64,000 nucleotides of DNA. Origin: Oscheius onirici. Taxonomy: Eukaryota > Nematoda > Chromadorea > Rhabditida > Rhabditidae. The translations under genes were made by a program, and so were the position numbers. The notes beneath the pieces were generated by a model that saw nothing but the letters and a program-made list of their open reading frames with translations, had not been told where the DNA came from and made no database searches. Location of the stretch: the NCBI GenBank assembly GCA_932521025.1, contig OW051472.1, forward strand, positions 6,944,001 to 7,008,000, written 5' to 3'. Below, piece after piece: positions 1-11,600 of this stretch (positions are counted from its first letter, which is position 1; the number at the start of each line of letters is the position of its first letter).

Positions 1-3000
1 TCGCCAGAGTGGCCGACGATATCGTACTACAAACAGTCCTTTAAAATAGTCTAAAAGCCACAACTGACCAAGACTTTGTCCTCCTTCCCATCCAGAGCTG
101 TCATCATGAGAAGAGCCGTTTCCAAAGACCGCTGAAGCCTCTTATCGTAACCGTTGAATCGGTACATGGATCCGGAGACGTCGAAAACGACTCTCAATCT
201 TTTTGGCTTCTCCTGTGGTGTTCCAGCTTCTGGCAGTTTATCCAGTCGTCTTCTGTAGATGTTCTTCTCGCCCGTTATGCCTTCAATCAGCTTCGAATCG
301 TCCAAATCTCCGGAAGTCTGATGTCGAACCCAGAGTCTTTCGCTTCTTCTGGCTTCCAATTGTTCCACGATCCCTTTGAGTCTTCCACTCAGTCGTTCAA
401 CCTTCGTCCACAGGGAATTGTATGCGTCTGCATCGTACTCGGCCATCTGGAATTTGGTCGTCGAGTGAGATGGACACTTACCTGAATCTCTTTCAACTTC
501 TTCTTATATTCCGCCTTGGCAATTTCCCTGGCCTTTTCCAGAAGATGAGCCGGAACCTGCTGTTTTGCAAGCTCTGGCATCTGATAGACATCGTGTCCGG
601 CGTCCAGTCGGAACGGACCACCGACTCCTCCCAGACCGGCCGTGTTGTAGCCACCTGTTCCACCCATCCACTGATTTCCACCAACATGCGGAGTATTATT
701 TGGGTCGAATTTTCCCAGTTTTGGCGTGTCCAGCTTCGAAAAGTCAAAGTCCGCCTCATCGCGACTGAACTCCATTCGAAGATTCTCCTCCTCTCCAGCC
801 ATCATTTTTCTCCAATTCTCGAAAGACGCTCCGAGTGTCGAAGCTGACAGCTCGTAGGTTCTGATGGAGCCGGAAGTGTCTACCGTAGCCAGTTTGTTTT
901 CGGTCATCGGAATGATGATGAAGGGAGTCTTTGTCATTGTCGCCACCCAACCTCTAACTTGTTGGTCACTGAATGTTGTAAACGAACTGTACCCGTGATA
1001 AGTTTCGTATTTTGGAGATGGGACCGGGACGTACTGTAGCATTCTGTTCTTTGTGTCCACAACTTCAAGGAATCCGGCAACATGGGTGAGAGGGACGTCT
1101 GGTCTCAAGGCTTCCTTCGGGACTTCCCAGTTCGGTTTAGTTGAGACAAGAATTCCGCCATCCAACGCCACCAGATTCCTGTTACTGTCCAGATACTTTT
1201 TCGTACTGTCGTCAGAGAGATAGTAGGGTCGTCTGTGATCGACTACATTGGGCGGAGTAACTCGAAGACAGCCTTGCAGTTCTCCCTGAAGGGTAATGTA
1301 TATTTATAAGGGGAAAAGATACCGAAACGCCTGACTGAGTTCCTTTGACAAAGTAGTAACCATCGGCATTGAGATAAGCAATTCCAGACTGATCGTTCCT
1401 GACTGCTCGAATTTGAAGGTCATCAGGCGCTGTAACCTTCTGCGTCGACCATTTTCCGTCCTCCTTCTTCAGCAGACACATTTCTCCAGATTTTTCCCTG
1501 ATCAGCCATTCGTCTCTTCCTAACTGCATTATCTGCTCAATTTCTCCGGAATGTTCAATCTTCATGAGCTCTTCCGTCTCCGCATCGGCTATTTTGATCG
1601 TGTTGCCACCGCGTTCGTAGAAAATGACAGGACTGCCAGGAATCATTCGCCAGCGATCTTCGGGAGAGAAGTCTGAGAAATTTGTGTGGTTGAAATGAAA
1701 AAGAACTTACAATCAGTCAGATTGTCGAGAAGACTGTCGCTCAATCTTAGCTCTCTTACCGAGTGATCCTTTTTGTTGACCAGCAGGGCTCGATTGCTCT
1801 AAAACCTTCGTGTTCCAGACCATTGACTCAAAAACGTACCACTTCTTCATGAACAAGAATTTCCTCTTTTCCAAACTCTGACAGTCTGATCCTTGGCTGG
1901 TATTTCATTGGTCTCTTGCTAGTCGACATCATTTGATTGATATTGATCTCGTCTACCTGAATCAATAGTATTTCAAAAGAGTCAAAAAGAATACGGTATT
2001 GGAGAAGTCCAGATCGCGGATACTGTATAGACGAGGTGGATTGACGGTCGAGACGAACAGATTTCCATCAGAGAAGAGAGCATCCGAAGTCAAGTTGGCA
2101 TCGAGCATCGGAATCCGCCACATGCATTCCTAGAGTCTCTCTGTCATTTTCTCTCCAAACCTTTACCTGTTCAGTGAACAAATTGGATCTCATGTGCTCT
2201 TTTGTCAGATCCAAGGCATCCACACTGACCTCTTTCGGTTTTCCCAAAATCAACGGATACGAGATGGCATTTCTGTCCACGGCTGTTTCTCGCGTTCCCC
2301 AGCTACCGAGATTTTTTAATGCGCCCATGGTGAACTTTTCGGACAGGACCACGCCTTCTACACGATCGACACCTAGAACAGAAAAATTTATTCGACAGTC
2401 CCGAAAACAACTAGCCTAGAGGAATACCGTGACGGCGAAAGACTTCTTCTACGGACTTGTAACTGTCGGAATATTCGTCGAAATCGAAGACATTCTTTAC
2501 AACTGACACGAGCGAATCATCCGGAAACTTCTGGAAAATCAAATTTTGTTATCGGGTAAAAAGGCCAACTCACATTGATATGTTTGACAATGTTGACGAG
2601 TTCTCTGGTAGAGTAGGGATAGACAAGAGTTCCGTCATCGGCCATCGATCGCAGCTCTCCAAAACAGGCTATCAGCTTTGAAAGAATCGCTTCCGGAACA
2701 TCTGAATGAATCTTTTCCATTAGAAGGATAGGAAGGACTCACTTGGACCATAGTTCTTCAACATGGCCATCTCGTTCACCGGGCTCGGATTGTCGATGGT
2801 GTGGATGGAGAAGAGATCACCCAATACGGCAAAGAGATCGTTTCCGAGGAAGGGAAAGCCCGGTCGATTGGCCAACATGATAATTTTGAAGTCGGGATGA
2901 AGGGGGACGCTGTTCTCTGTAGCTGGAAGGTAAGCTGGCTGGAGACGACGACCATCTCCGAGGACAAGAGTTCCTGAACGTTTCTTTTGAAATATTCAGA

Positions 3001-6000
3001 CCATACTAACCGGAATCTAAGAGACTCTTTAGGACTGCAATCACATGAAGAGGAGCCTTGTCAGCTTCGTCAATAACCAAAACATACCCTTCACGAGCAG
3101 CCTTGACGAGAACAGAGTCCTCGTGGCGGACGAGTTTCTCTTCGATGGAACACTTGACTGTTAGAGATTCGACGGTCGTGTCTCTGAAAACGTTTCGTTG
3201 TTCGGATGGATAGACAACCGATATAGTTTGTTTGTATCCTTGCTTAGTCCAAAACTGTATTAAATAAGAGCTGTTGCTAGAATTTGAAATTCTACCGATC
3301 AGAACTATCAAACCAAGATTAGGATCTTCTACAGTTTTAGAAACAAGAGCCTACCTGTGAAGTTGAATGTACTGTCTCGGCCTATTGATCATGTTCAGAA
3401 ACCTGTCCGTGATCTTGTTCTTTCCAACTCCTTGATTTCCAATCAGAAGAAGATGTGCTTCCAGACGCAGATCTCTAGCCATGTCACTCATGACTCCAAA
3501 ATGCTGGTTGTTCTCGTAGAACAAGACGTCAGGAACCATCGTCTCATCGCTGACATTCCTATGGCTGGCGGTTCTCAAGGCCGAAAAGTCTTCTCTCGGA
3601 GATCCGGATACCGTATCTTGCGGAAGATTTGACTTTGCTAGCGCTTCATTGAAAGCAGCGCGAGTGATCGAAGGAAGGAATCTAGGTATTTTGTGAGAAA
3701 GAAAGAGCTGTAAATCTACTTGGACAGAGAGGCTTTCTCGACAAGACTGCGAAGTTCTCCCGGATGAAGACAGTCCCTTCGAATAATGTGGATAAGCTTT
3801 CTGAGCGAGAGAGAAACAGCCACTCCGTTCAGCTGAAAATAGTACTTTTTAGCAGGTCAGATTTATTGCAGATTTGAGACAAAGACTCACCCCAACATCC
3901 TGGTAGCTCCTCAACTCATTGACGAAGGAGACAAGTTTCAGGATAGTTTCCATCTTGGCTTCAGGTACCAGTCTGAAATGTTTCTCTTACTGTGGCTGTG
4001 TCTTACTGTGGCAAGAAAACGGTCTTACTGTTGAATAACGTTGGTCTGATCCTCTACAGATAACGGTTTCAGGGTGTAGAACGGAACCAAGGAAAGCAGA
4101 GAGTCGTTGATCCATTTCGTCTCAGCAATGTTCGAATCCCCCACAAAGATCAGTCTGAAGGAGGTAGGAATACTGTAGATGCCTCTGAACAAAACAATAT
4201 TCAATAGAAAAGTTCTCTAACTTTTGATTCAGCTGCTCCTCGCTGTCACCGGTTTTCTCTCGGATTCTTGCAAATTCTTCCTGTCCAACTAGACGAGAAC
4301 CATCGGGTAGATAGAGACGGCGATGATGCAGCAGAGAGGAGATGGATTCGAGAGCACTCCAATGGACCTGAAGAAAGTTTTTGCTTGGAATGAGTGGATG
4401 TTCTTACCCTCTCAACACCGTCCAGAATACATGTGATGCCCTTCTTCGCAGCAGTGACCAACTGACTGTCCTCCCAGATCGTATCACCGTCCGGGAGCAT
4501 CCTTCTTCTTTGAATCAGTTCCCTCGAATTCATGTCCTAAACACTGGAAGGTCATAGTCCTGGAGTCTCTCAGACCTGATACAAAACCATCGTCTCCGTG
4601 TCCAGTCCAAGTTTCCGGCACAGATTGATGATGACTCTCGTCTTCCCGCTGCCCTTGGCTCCCAGCATCGCAAAGTCTCCTTGGGAATATGCCACAGTCA
4701 GATCAGCTAACAGTTCATCCTGATTCTTTGTGCTCACGAAGGAAGGATCGTCAATTGGAGTTCCTACCGCCGAGAAGGAGAGCTGGACATCTTGTCTGCC
4801 ACGCTGGAGAACCACATTTCGACTGTTTCCGCTCGCTTCAACGGCTTCTATTGAGGTATTGGCAGATGATTTGTGCTCCTTGACTTTGAACTTGTCGATG
4901 AACTCGTTGATCGTAGTCAGTTCGTTTTTGCGGAGAATGCTCTCCAATGGGTAGATCAGTCGCAAGATGTCCGTTCCCGAATACTCTGGGTACACATTCT
5001 AAACTCCTTGACATTGAAAGTTTAGCACTGTCTTACCCAAATCTTCATGACCTGAAGCAAACTGTCAATCGGGACTAGAGGTAAATGCAGATCTGGCTGG
5101 GAATTGACCGCATAGGCCAATGAGACGAGATTCTTCACGTTTTCTGGATTGACGTCGGAGGCAGCTTCGATACATTGGGTCAGCATGGTCTAAAGTATCA
5201 ATTGAATGACAAAGAGCATTTCTAACCTGATACGGTAGCGGCACGACGTGTCTACACTGAAATCTGGACCTCAGAGGAGGGTCGAGAGTGTGTCCGGCAA
5301 AACGGGGCACAGGTAGTCCTAGAGCGATGACATGAAAATCGGGACTGACTCTCTCCAATCCCATTTTCTTCAGCTCTTCGAGGTTGTATTTCTGAAACGA
5401 GAGGGTAAAAGGAAGAGAGTACAATGTACCTCGGCCAGCTTGTCAAACTTCTCATGGTGCATTAGAAAACGGCCGTCATCCAGTTGCATCTCCCTATTTT
5501 CCAGCAGATTGTTGATGATTGGCAGAACGTTTCTTTCAGCCTTCTCTACGCCGTCAATGATGAGAACCCGTCCGTTTAAAGCTGCTCTGACGGCACACTG
5601 AAATAGATCAGTTGAAGTAAATTCTCTATAGATCAAATGGACTTGAAGACTTTGTTTCGAAGATGTTTTATGCAATCCCTTACAAAGAATCTGTTCGCAG
5701 GGTTAGTGGCTACAATTCTTTTTCTACAACACGGTTCCCAGTCTCTGGTTCTACTGAAGTAATCGGTGAGGGAGGAAGACGGTAAAGTATTTCCTTTTTG
5801 GCGCAGTTGAGAATGGAATCGGAGTCACAAATGTGCTCTTTTGGGCAGATTCTTTCAGTTTACCCCAGAGTGTGGTAGATTCAGAACTCTCCCTGACTGC
5901 GGACTACTGTCTCTTTCTCATACTATTCTCCTTTGCTGCCTATGGCGGAAGTTCAAAGTAGGACGTACATATTTTTGTCTAACAAGTTTTATAACTAGCT

Positions 6001-6543
6001 CCCAAAGGTTTAAAATCAAAAAAGCTACTCACCAAATTCGTGTAGATGGCCGAGCCGCCTCTGATCTCTCTTCGCTGCTTGATGTCCGCTTCGGTCGTGT
6101 CCCTCGTGACGGTCAAATACTCAAATTCTCTGTTCACCGTTTGCTGAAAATGGCATAAACTTACAAATAATAAATATCTTACCAAATACAACAAGACTAG
6201 CGAAGATCGAATCGATCCCGGAACTCCTAAAAGAAAGACGTCCTGTTTGAGCATATCTTTCTGCAGAAGCCATTTCAAGTGCTGTAGGAGAATCTGCGGC
6301 GGTTCTTTTCCCACTCAAAAGGTCTTAATTTCCAAAAAAAAATTACACAAAACTCACATTTCAAGGCTGGCACAAGCTCTGGATTCTTTGGACTCTTTAT
6401 GCTCGCCTTTATATTACCAATTTTTAGAAATTTCTCTGGAGAACCTGGAAGAAAGTCCAACTTTTGATGAGAAAAGACTTACCCGTGGTTAAAAATCGTC
6501 TGGATAATGAGACTGTTGAAAGAAGACCTCGTATGTACAGCAT
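1..6543 (-). CDS. vwa-8: VWA8-like mitochondrial AAA ATPase with VWA domain (3' end outside window)
   Basis: A multi-exon gene matching von Willebrand factor A domain-containing protein 8, a dynein-like AAA+ ATPase of the mitochondrial matrix. The start is ATG at 6543, because the short first exon encodes MLYIRGLLSTVSLSRRFLTT, an Arg/Ser-rich amphipathic presequence. It splices to the conserved NPELVPA segment (about 6360-6445) and then to PPQILLQHLKWLLQKDM and the RDTTEADIKQRREIRGG motif (6040-6310). Nucleotide-binding loops are visible as GNQGVGKN (3420-3445) and GAKGSGKT (4642-4664), with a degenerate GVPGSIRSS near 6220. The C-terminal VWA domain carries the MIDAS signature DVSGSMY (165-190). 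Its last visible exon ends YDIVGHSGD (1-26), so the final part of the VWA domain lies beyond the left edge. Introns are about 40-60 bp. The protein is normally close to 1,900 residues and most of it is here. The family call is firm; exon edges are approximate. Confidence 0.93.
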
Positions 6544-6836
6544 ATTTATTGAGAGTGAAGACACTAAATCTTTTTGTGAAAGTTTCGGAGAAAATCCAAT
6601 AGCAATCGATAAAAGAGTAAGTTTTTGAGAAAGTTTTATAAAGTTTGCTTCTGAAAGCGACAATGTGTACTTTGACCCCAGTGGGACCTCTGCTCGACAC
6701 AGGAAATTCTGTGGTTCTTCTCGTAAAAAATCAACCTCCAAATATGTAAAAGAAATAAAAAAAACTGTTTTATACAGTGGGAATCGATCTCAGATAGTTT
6801 GTTTGACGCTTTTCGGGGTGAAAATTCTCAAAGGCT

Positions 6837-6891
6837 CTGACAAGTCTTGACAAAAACATGACAAGTCAAAAACTCGACAAGTTTTGACAAG
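6837..6891. repeat. Cluster of TGACAAGT-type repeats in a divergent promoter
   Basis: Five close copies of TGACAAG/CGACAAG occur in 55 bp between the start codons of the VWA8-like gene (6543, minus) and the coiled-coil gene (6927, plus). The same words make up the outer ends of the inverted repeat at 59077-59779 and recur in a NEKL-3 intron near 48100-48160 and at 61291. It could be the remnant of a mobile element or a local regulatory repeat. Confidence 0.6.
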
Positions 6892-6926
6892 ATGAAAGAA
6901 GAGAAGCGTGTCCATTCGCTCTCCAG

Positions 6927-7720
6927 ATGTCTTCCCCATACCTTGGCTACTTCGAGAAGATGATCGACCACATTCTGAAGCACGGATACCCGTCGGTCGT
7001 CCAGATGAAAAAATGGAACCACTCGCTTGGATTCTGCCCCGCTCCCAAGAGTCTCTCTCAACTCAAGGCCTCCTTCAGACAGGGCCTTGTCAAGAAATTC
7101 ATTCCGATGTTTCTCCTTATCACTTATTTATCACTCATTATGGGTGCCAAACAAGAGCAGCAAGAGACACTACGGGGGCTCACAGCGAGGACCGTTTGCT
7201 AAAAAAGTTTTTTAGATTCCCAGAAGATCGTCAAGAAGGCTGGTCCGAATCGTCTTCATGAGCCGGAAGATGACAAGAAGCTGAAGGCCAACATTGTCGA
7301 GCTGACAACCGAGAACAAAGAACTGAAGGCGAAGATTGAAGAGCTGACCGAAGACGTCAGAATGAGGGAACTCCAGCAGGCCGCCGACAACATCCACATC
7401 GAAGAGCTGCGCGAAACGCTGAGACTTGCGCCCGCCTATCAGCCGACTACCGATTCGAACTTGCTGTCGACTCTCAGTCTCCAGAAGGATCTCATTGACA
7501 GTCTAAAGGAGACGATTCAGTTTCTGAAGAAGAAGACCATTCACGACGACGATCACAAAAACATTTGTATTCAAAACGGTCCGTTTTTTATCTCTATTGC
7601 CTAATAATCACATTTTAGACCGAAAGGAAATCGCTTATGATGCTCCAGGTTTGAGAGTAAAAGAAGAGCCGGACGACGACTGCTGTATTCTGATGATAAA
7701 GAAGCCCATGATCAAAAAAT
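6927..7720 (+). CDS. Unknown coiled-coil protein with acidic VKEEPDDD tail
   Basis: Not recognised. The first exon starts at 6927 with MSSPYLGYFEKMIDHILKHG and runs to about 7085-7142. The downstream exons encode QKIVKKAGPNRLHEPEDDKK (from about 7217), then a heptad-rich region with ANIVELTTENKELKAKIEEL and DSLKETIQFLKKK. They end with VKEEPDDDCC and a short basic tail IKKPMIKK (stop about 7720). VKEEPDD fits an extended sumoylation consensus (hydrophobic-K-x-E plus acidic residues) and is common in nuclear proteins; that role is inferred. Donor choice for exon 1 is uncertain: GT at 7085 or 7143 both give readable joins. The gene is divergent from VWA8, about 380 bp start to start. Confidence 0.6.
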
Positions 7721-7941
7721 GATCTCTTTCCCTATTTCGTTGTTTTATTGTAATAAACGTAGAACGTTTAAATAGCTGTGTTTCCAAATGGTAGTAAGAT
7801 AGACAGTTTCTCGAGTGCATTATCGGTTCGATTTTGGACCAGAGATGTAGTTTGGATAAGTTTACTTCGAGTGTCTCAAATGGCGAAAAATGACAAGAAA
7901 CCCATGAGTACAGCTCAGATGTAGCATTTGCTCTTGTGTGT

Positions 7942-8656
7942 CTACCGACGCAGTAGCAGAGTCATAAGTGTCGCAGCCAGGCCGACCACCACGGTCACCC
8001 ACAACTGAAAAAGAGTCTGTTACGAATGAGAAAAATTGGCCATTTACCTGTTTCTCTCGTACTTTCCGAGTATCCATCTCCTTATCGAGTTCGTAGAGTC
8101 GAGTGGAGAGCCTCACTGAAAATTATTGTATATGAAAAGGAACAGTTGAAATTGACAATTTTTTCAATCAAAAAATTAAATACTCACCGACTTGTCTTCG
8201 CATGAGCTTCAATTCTTGCAGCGGATTATCATCGATGGCTATGGAGCTCTGACTGCGATCGTCGATCGTGGGCTCGTCCGGATAGGTTGACTCGTCGGCT
8301 AACGTCAATCTATTCGGGAGCTCGTTTAGAATTATCTAAAATTTTATTTTTGTACAACAGGCAGTTATTTTACGTAACGTGTAAAAATGAAACACATACC
8401 GGTGCAGGCTGATCGTGTTTAGCAGCTATCGCGAGATCAAGTTGTGGCTCGGCGCTGAAACCAGCATATCCGCCTCCTCCGGTCAAGACTATTCTGTCTG
8501 GCACATTCATCATCTCCATAATACGTTCTCTATCGGTCAATTGTCGTCCCTGAACATCTAAATTACTCACATCAAGGATAAATTTCTCACGTTGACTGCA
8601 GGAGAGGCGATGGGCTCACCGTGAGCGTTGATGTGCTGCGGAATGTGCATCGCCAT
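7942..8656 (-). CDS. mff: Mitochondrial fission factor (MFF/Tango11-like), tail-anchored
   Basis: Five exons (8656-8591, 8549-8400, 8335-8188, 8115-8048, 8004-7942) join in frame. Family hallmarks are in order: an N-terminal MHIPQHINAHGEPIASP; the conserved MNVPDRIVLTGGGGYAG segment; a disordered acidic middle (DESTYPDEPTIDDRSQSS); a short coiled coil (LQELKLMRRQVVRLSTRLYE...); and a C-terminal membrane anchor LWVTVVVGLAATLMTLLLRR that ends in two arginines. MFF sits in the outer mitochondrial and peroxisomal membrane and recruits the dynamin DRP1 for organelle fission. The terminal RR matches targeting by positive charge next to the anchor. The gene lies 595 bp downstream of the Y-box gene on the same strand. 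The assignment rests on the VPDRI motif, the architecture and the anchor. Confidence 0.82.
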
Positions 8657-9250
8657 CTAAAAAGTTTTTTTTAACTTATTTCTAGGTGAAAATAAGAAAG
8701 AACATATGAAGGTCAACAGACGAAGAACTATATAAAGGGCAGGGACTATAGCCAAAGTTGATAACGAGTTGGGCCTTCGCTACGCGAAACGTTCGGGCAA
8801 ACAAACGCAGAGGGCGGAAATTGTCAGTTTTGCATCAGCAATTGTGAAATCGAGCATATTTTGAAAGGAAAATAACAAGACGCCGTTCGATCAATGAAAC
8901 TGCATGGTCCGTGATAGATAAGTAACATTGTCGCCGTTTGCTCGCAATCTGCCGCATGAAATATTATATACTAACATAAATTCTCTAGAAAGAAGACATT
9001 TGGTGAAATAAAATTAGTCGATCTATTCATCTGAGGGCGCGAATTCTGAATATCCAGAGCTTTTCGTTGCAAGACCACACTTTCCGCGAACAGCCACGAA
9101 ATAGTTCGAAGACAGCCTATTAAAATTAACAACCATGAGTTTGTGCAGTTTTACTGTACAAAATATCAGTTATTAACATGAAAAATGAAAAACACTAGTA
9201 ATCGAGGAAGTGAATACTAGTGTGAAATCGGAAACAAGTTGGGAGGGGTT
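8657..9250. other. Intergenic region between the Y-box and MFF genes
   Basis: AT-rich non-coding DNA that holds the 3' flank of the Y-box gene and the 5' flank of the MFF-like gene. A TATATAAAGGG word lies near 8732 on the plus strand, but no plus-strand gene follows it. I see no RNA gene or repeat here. Confidence 0.5.
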
Positions 9251-10100
9251 TCACTCCTTAGAGTCGGCTTGAGGAGCAGCAGCCTCTTTATTGACATTCT
9301 CGAAGGCTTTAGGGTTGGAGTCGGACCTGTTGCGGCGATGACGAACACGCTTGGGCTTCTCCTCTCCTTCTTTCTTCTCACCATCAACGGTCTTCTGGAA
9401 AAAGGGGTGAAATGCAACACATGAAAAAGAATACCTCTCCATTCGGCTTATTCTTGTTGCGACGAGTACGGTTTCTGACGTAGCGGTGCGGCTTGTCGTC
9501 GCCATCTTCGCCCTTGCCTTCAGCCTTTTCTCCTTCTTCCTTCAGCGTCTTGTCGCGTCTTTTTCCTCCATGACTACCCCGGAAGTAACGACGGAATGGA
9601 GAAGATTTCACGGGTTCGCCATCGGGTCCAGTGACGTTACCGGCTTCAAGACCCTTCTCTCCCCTGAGAAGATCGAACTCGACTTCCTGGTCGTCCGCTA
9701 AAGGTTAAGCTTTATCGACAAATTACGAAAAAGGCTTACCAAGGCTACGCTGCCAGAACTTCTCGGCGGTAGATTTGGTAATGGCGCTCTGGTGCACAAA
9801 CACGTCGTCGATACCATCTCCACGAGCAATGAAGCCATAGCGTCCAGAAACCGAGTACCACTTGACGATACCTTTGCAGCCCCGCTCCACGACCTCCTTG
9901 TTCGCTTGCTTCTCTTCCCACTCCTTCAAACGGTCCTCGTAGGAGCGTCCCTGGAAAATAAGGTTAGAGGAAAACAACAGGCAGACCTTCTTGGGGGAGC
10001 TCTTCTCTGGCTTGACGCCATCGCCCATCTCGGAAATCTTCATATCTCTACATTGCTTCTCGAGAGCATCATCAGCTACTTCGACGGCTTCTCCAGTCAT
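9251..10100 (-). CDS. cey: Y-box cold-shock-domain RNA-binding protein (CEY-like)
   Basis: Four exons (10100-9987, 9950-9740, 9697-9435, 9394-9251) give a 243-residue protein. The cold-shock domain covers the second exon and the start of the third: CKGIVKWYSVSGRYGFIARG, then DDVFVHQSAI (RNP2) and ADDQEVEFDLLRGEKGLEAGN. RNP1 is slightly altered (RYGFIARG where the usual form is GYGFINR). The tail is typical of Y-box proteins: alternating Arg/Gly and acidic-basic islands (FRRYFRGSHGGKRR, VRNRTRRNKNK, RVRHRRNRSDSNPKA). These proteins package mRNA in germline and soma and modulate its translation; C. elegans CEY-1 to CEY-4 are the obvious relatives, but I cannot say which one this is. The start at 10100 is the only upstream ATG in frame. 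Confidence 0.92.
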
Positions 10101-10474
10101 AATGACAAGTTAAACCTGAAAACAAACGTCGAAGTTGTACCATAGAAAAATAGAAGCATTCATTCTAAAGGCTACCGAACTAACAGCATTGCAATATATA
10201 GCGAAATAAGAAGTAGGTTATCGGTTTAAAACAAAATTTTCTCAAAATATGCCAACTAGTTGGACGCAGGAAATACAAATTTCTTTCGCTATTTTGTTCT
10301 CTTACACTCCAGCGGTCAAAACCACAGTATAAGGATGTAAAACAATCGAAACATTAGAAAACACCAAAGAATGAATTGATTTTAGGATTTCGTTAATTGC
10401 AATCGCATGGTTACGGTAACAAGCAACCAGTCCTTTGAAGGCGCCATTTCAAACAACAGTTTATTCAATTTTTC

Positions 10475-10718
10475 GGTTGTACTGCAGCAGAATGGCGAAC
10501 ACATGCTGGAGTTACGGTTTTATAGGTCGAAAAGTGTTGAAATGGGCTAAAAATTGCCGGATTTTCATGTTGATTGGTCGAACATCGAAAAAGAAACGAA
10601 AAAATCAAGAAAACAGAAGAAATAAACGAAAAATGCACAAAAAATTTGAATTGGCACTAACCCGCGCCAAAACCGCTGAATTGCCAGATCGAACTGAGGC
10701 GCCTGCTGCAGTACAACC
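10475..10718. mobile_element. MITE with GGTTGTACTGCAGCAG terminal inverted repeats
   Basis: A 244-bp AT-rich segment starts GGTTGTACTGCAGCAG and ends with the exact reverse complement (10703-10718). The flanks AATTTTTC and AATTTTGG look like a degraded 8-bp target duplication. It carries no plausible transposase. The element at 61683-62055 has the same ends. It lies just upstream of the small membrane-protein gene. Confidence 0.7.
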
Positions 10719-10861
10719 AATTTTGGGTAAACTATTGACTTCAGGCAACGAAAGGTTTTTGTTGTGATTATGTAACAACAATCTTACCTCAATAATTAAT
10801 TAGAAAAACTAAAGTTTTGAAAAGAAACTACTTTTTTATCAGGCAGTTAGTTAGTTTCTCC

Positions 10862-11293
10862 ATGACGGTCAACTTCAATTCGACCATCGATTGGGATGCC
10901 TGGTACTTTGTCATTTTGCGCTGGATTGGAGACCATTGGCTAGAGATTTCCATGTCATTCGTCGTTCTCATGGTGGGCAGTCTCGTCTTCAACACCTGGC
11001 TCTCTCCCAAGCTCACCGAACATTACAGTGAGTTTATTTACTGTCCTCCTGTACTTATGTCTCTCCTCACAGAAGAACTGCTCGGCTACGAACCCCTTCT
11101 GACAGACATGAAGCTGCTGCTCGAAAAAGACTACAAAGATCTCTGGGAGGACGCCGACTTCTGTGTGGCCTTTTTGAAGTTCTACGAAGACTACCAGACC
11201 TTCGTCTCTGTGGCAAGAAGTGACAGTGCTGGCAAGACACGAAGTCAGTCCGACTATGATCACTTTGCCCGCGTCAGACTTGGCGGCAACTGA
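10862..11293 (+). CDS. Small single-pass membrane protein, unknown function
   Basis: Two exons (10862-11027, 11073-11293) encode 128 residues starting MTVNFNSTIDWDAWYFV. One strong membrane segment covers about residues 28-46 (ISMSFVVLMVGSLVFNTWL). It is followed by a charged, probably cytosolic helical region (KELLGYEPLLTDMKLLLEKD, then DLWEDADFCVAFLKFYEDYQ) and a short polar tail ending RVRLGGN. No signal-peptide cleavage site is apparent, and I do not recognise the family. The gene precedes the collagen gene by about 300 bp on the same strand. The CDS is well supported by the conserved splice pattern and reading frame. Confidence 0.65.
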   Translation: MTVNFNSTIDWDAWYFVILRWIGDHWLEISMSFVVLMVGSLVFNTWLSPKLTEHYSEFIYCPPVLMSLLTEELLGYEPLLTDMKLLLEKDYKDLWEDADFCVAFLKFYEDYQTFVSVARSDSAGKTRSQSDYDHFARVRLGGN

Positions 11294-11600
11294 CAGCGAC
11301 GGACTCGCTACGGCCAGTCCGTTTTTGCTGCACTTCGTTCCGTATAAGAAGGGGGCCGCGACCAGCCGATATGCCATCCGTCCCAGCGCTCTTTTCACCC
11401 AATTTCGTCTATTCTTCTTTCTCTAACCTAGTAAAGTCTTCTAATAGATCAGTCTCTTTCCGGATTCTCAATAGTCCTTTGCTCCAATAGAAAGGCATGC
11501 GATTTGATATGAAAACCATTGTAGTGATACTACTTCTGTTTACATGTTACCGTATCTCTCACACAATTTGTTACACTTCTTACAAAACGACGTTTTCCAG

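Noticed and set aside
4128-4142. GTTCGAATCCC resembling a tRNA B box
   Set aside because: Lies in a VWA8 coding exon, with no A box or cloverleaf around it; no tRNA gene was found in the window.
8726-8745. TATATAAAGGG as promoter of a hidden small RNA gene
   Set aside because: No snRNA, SL RNA or other recognisable transcript downstream.
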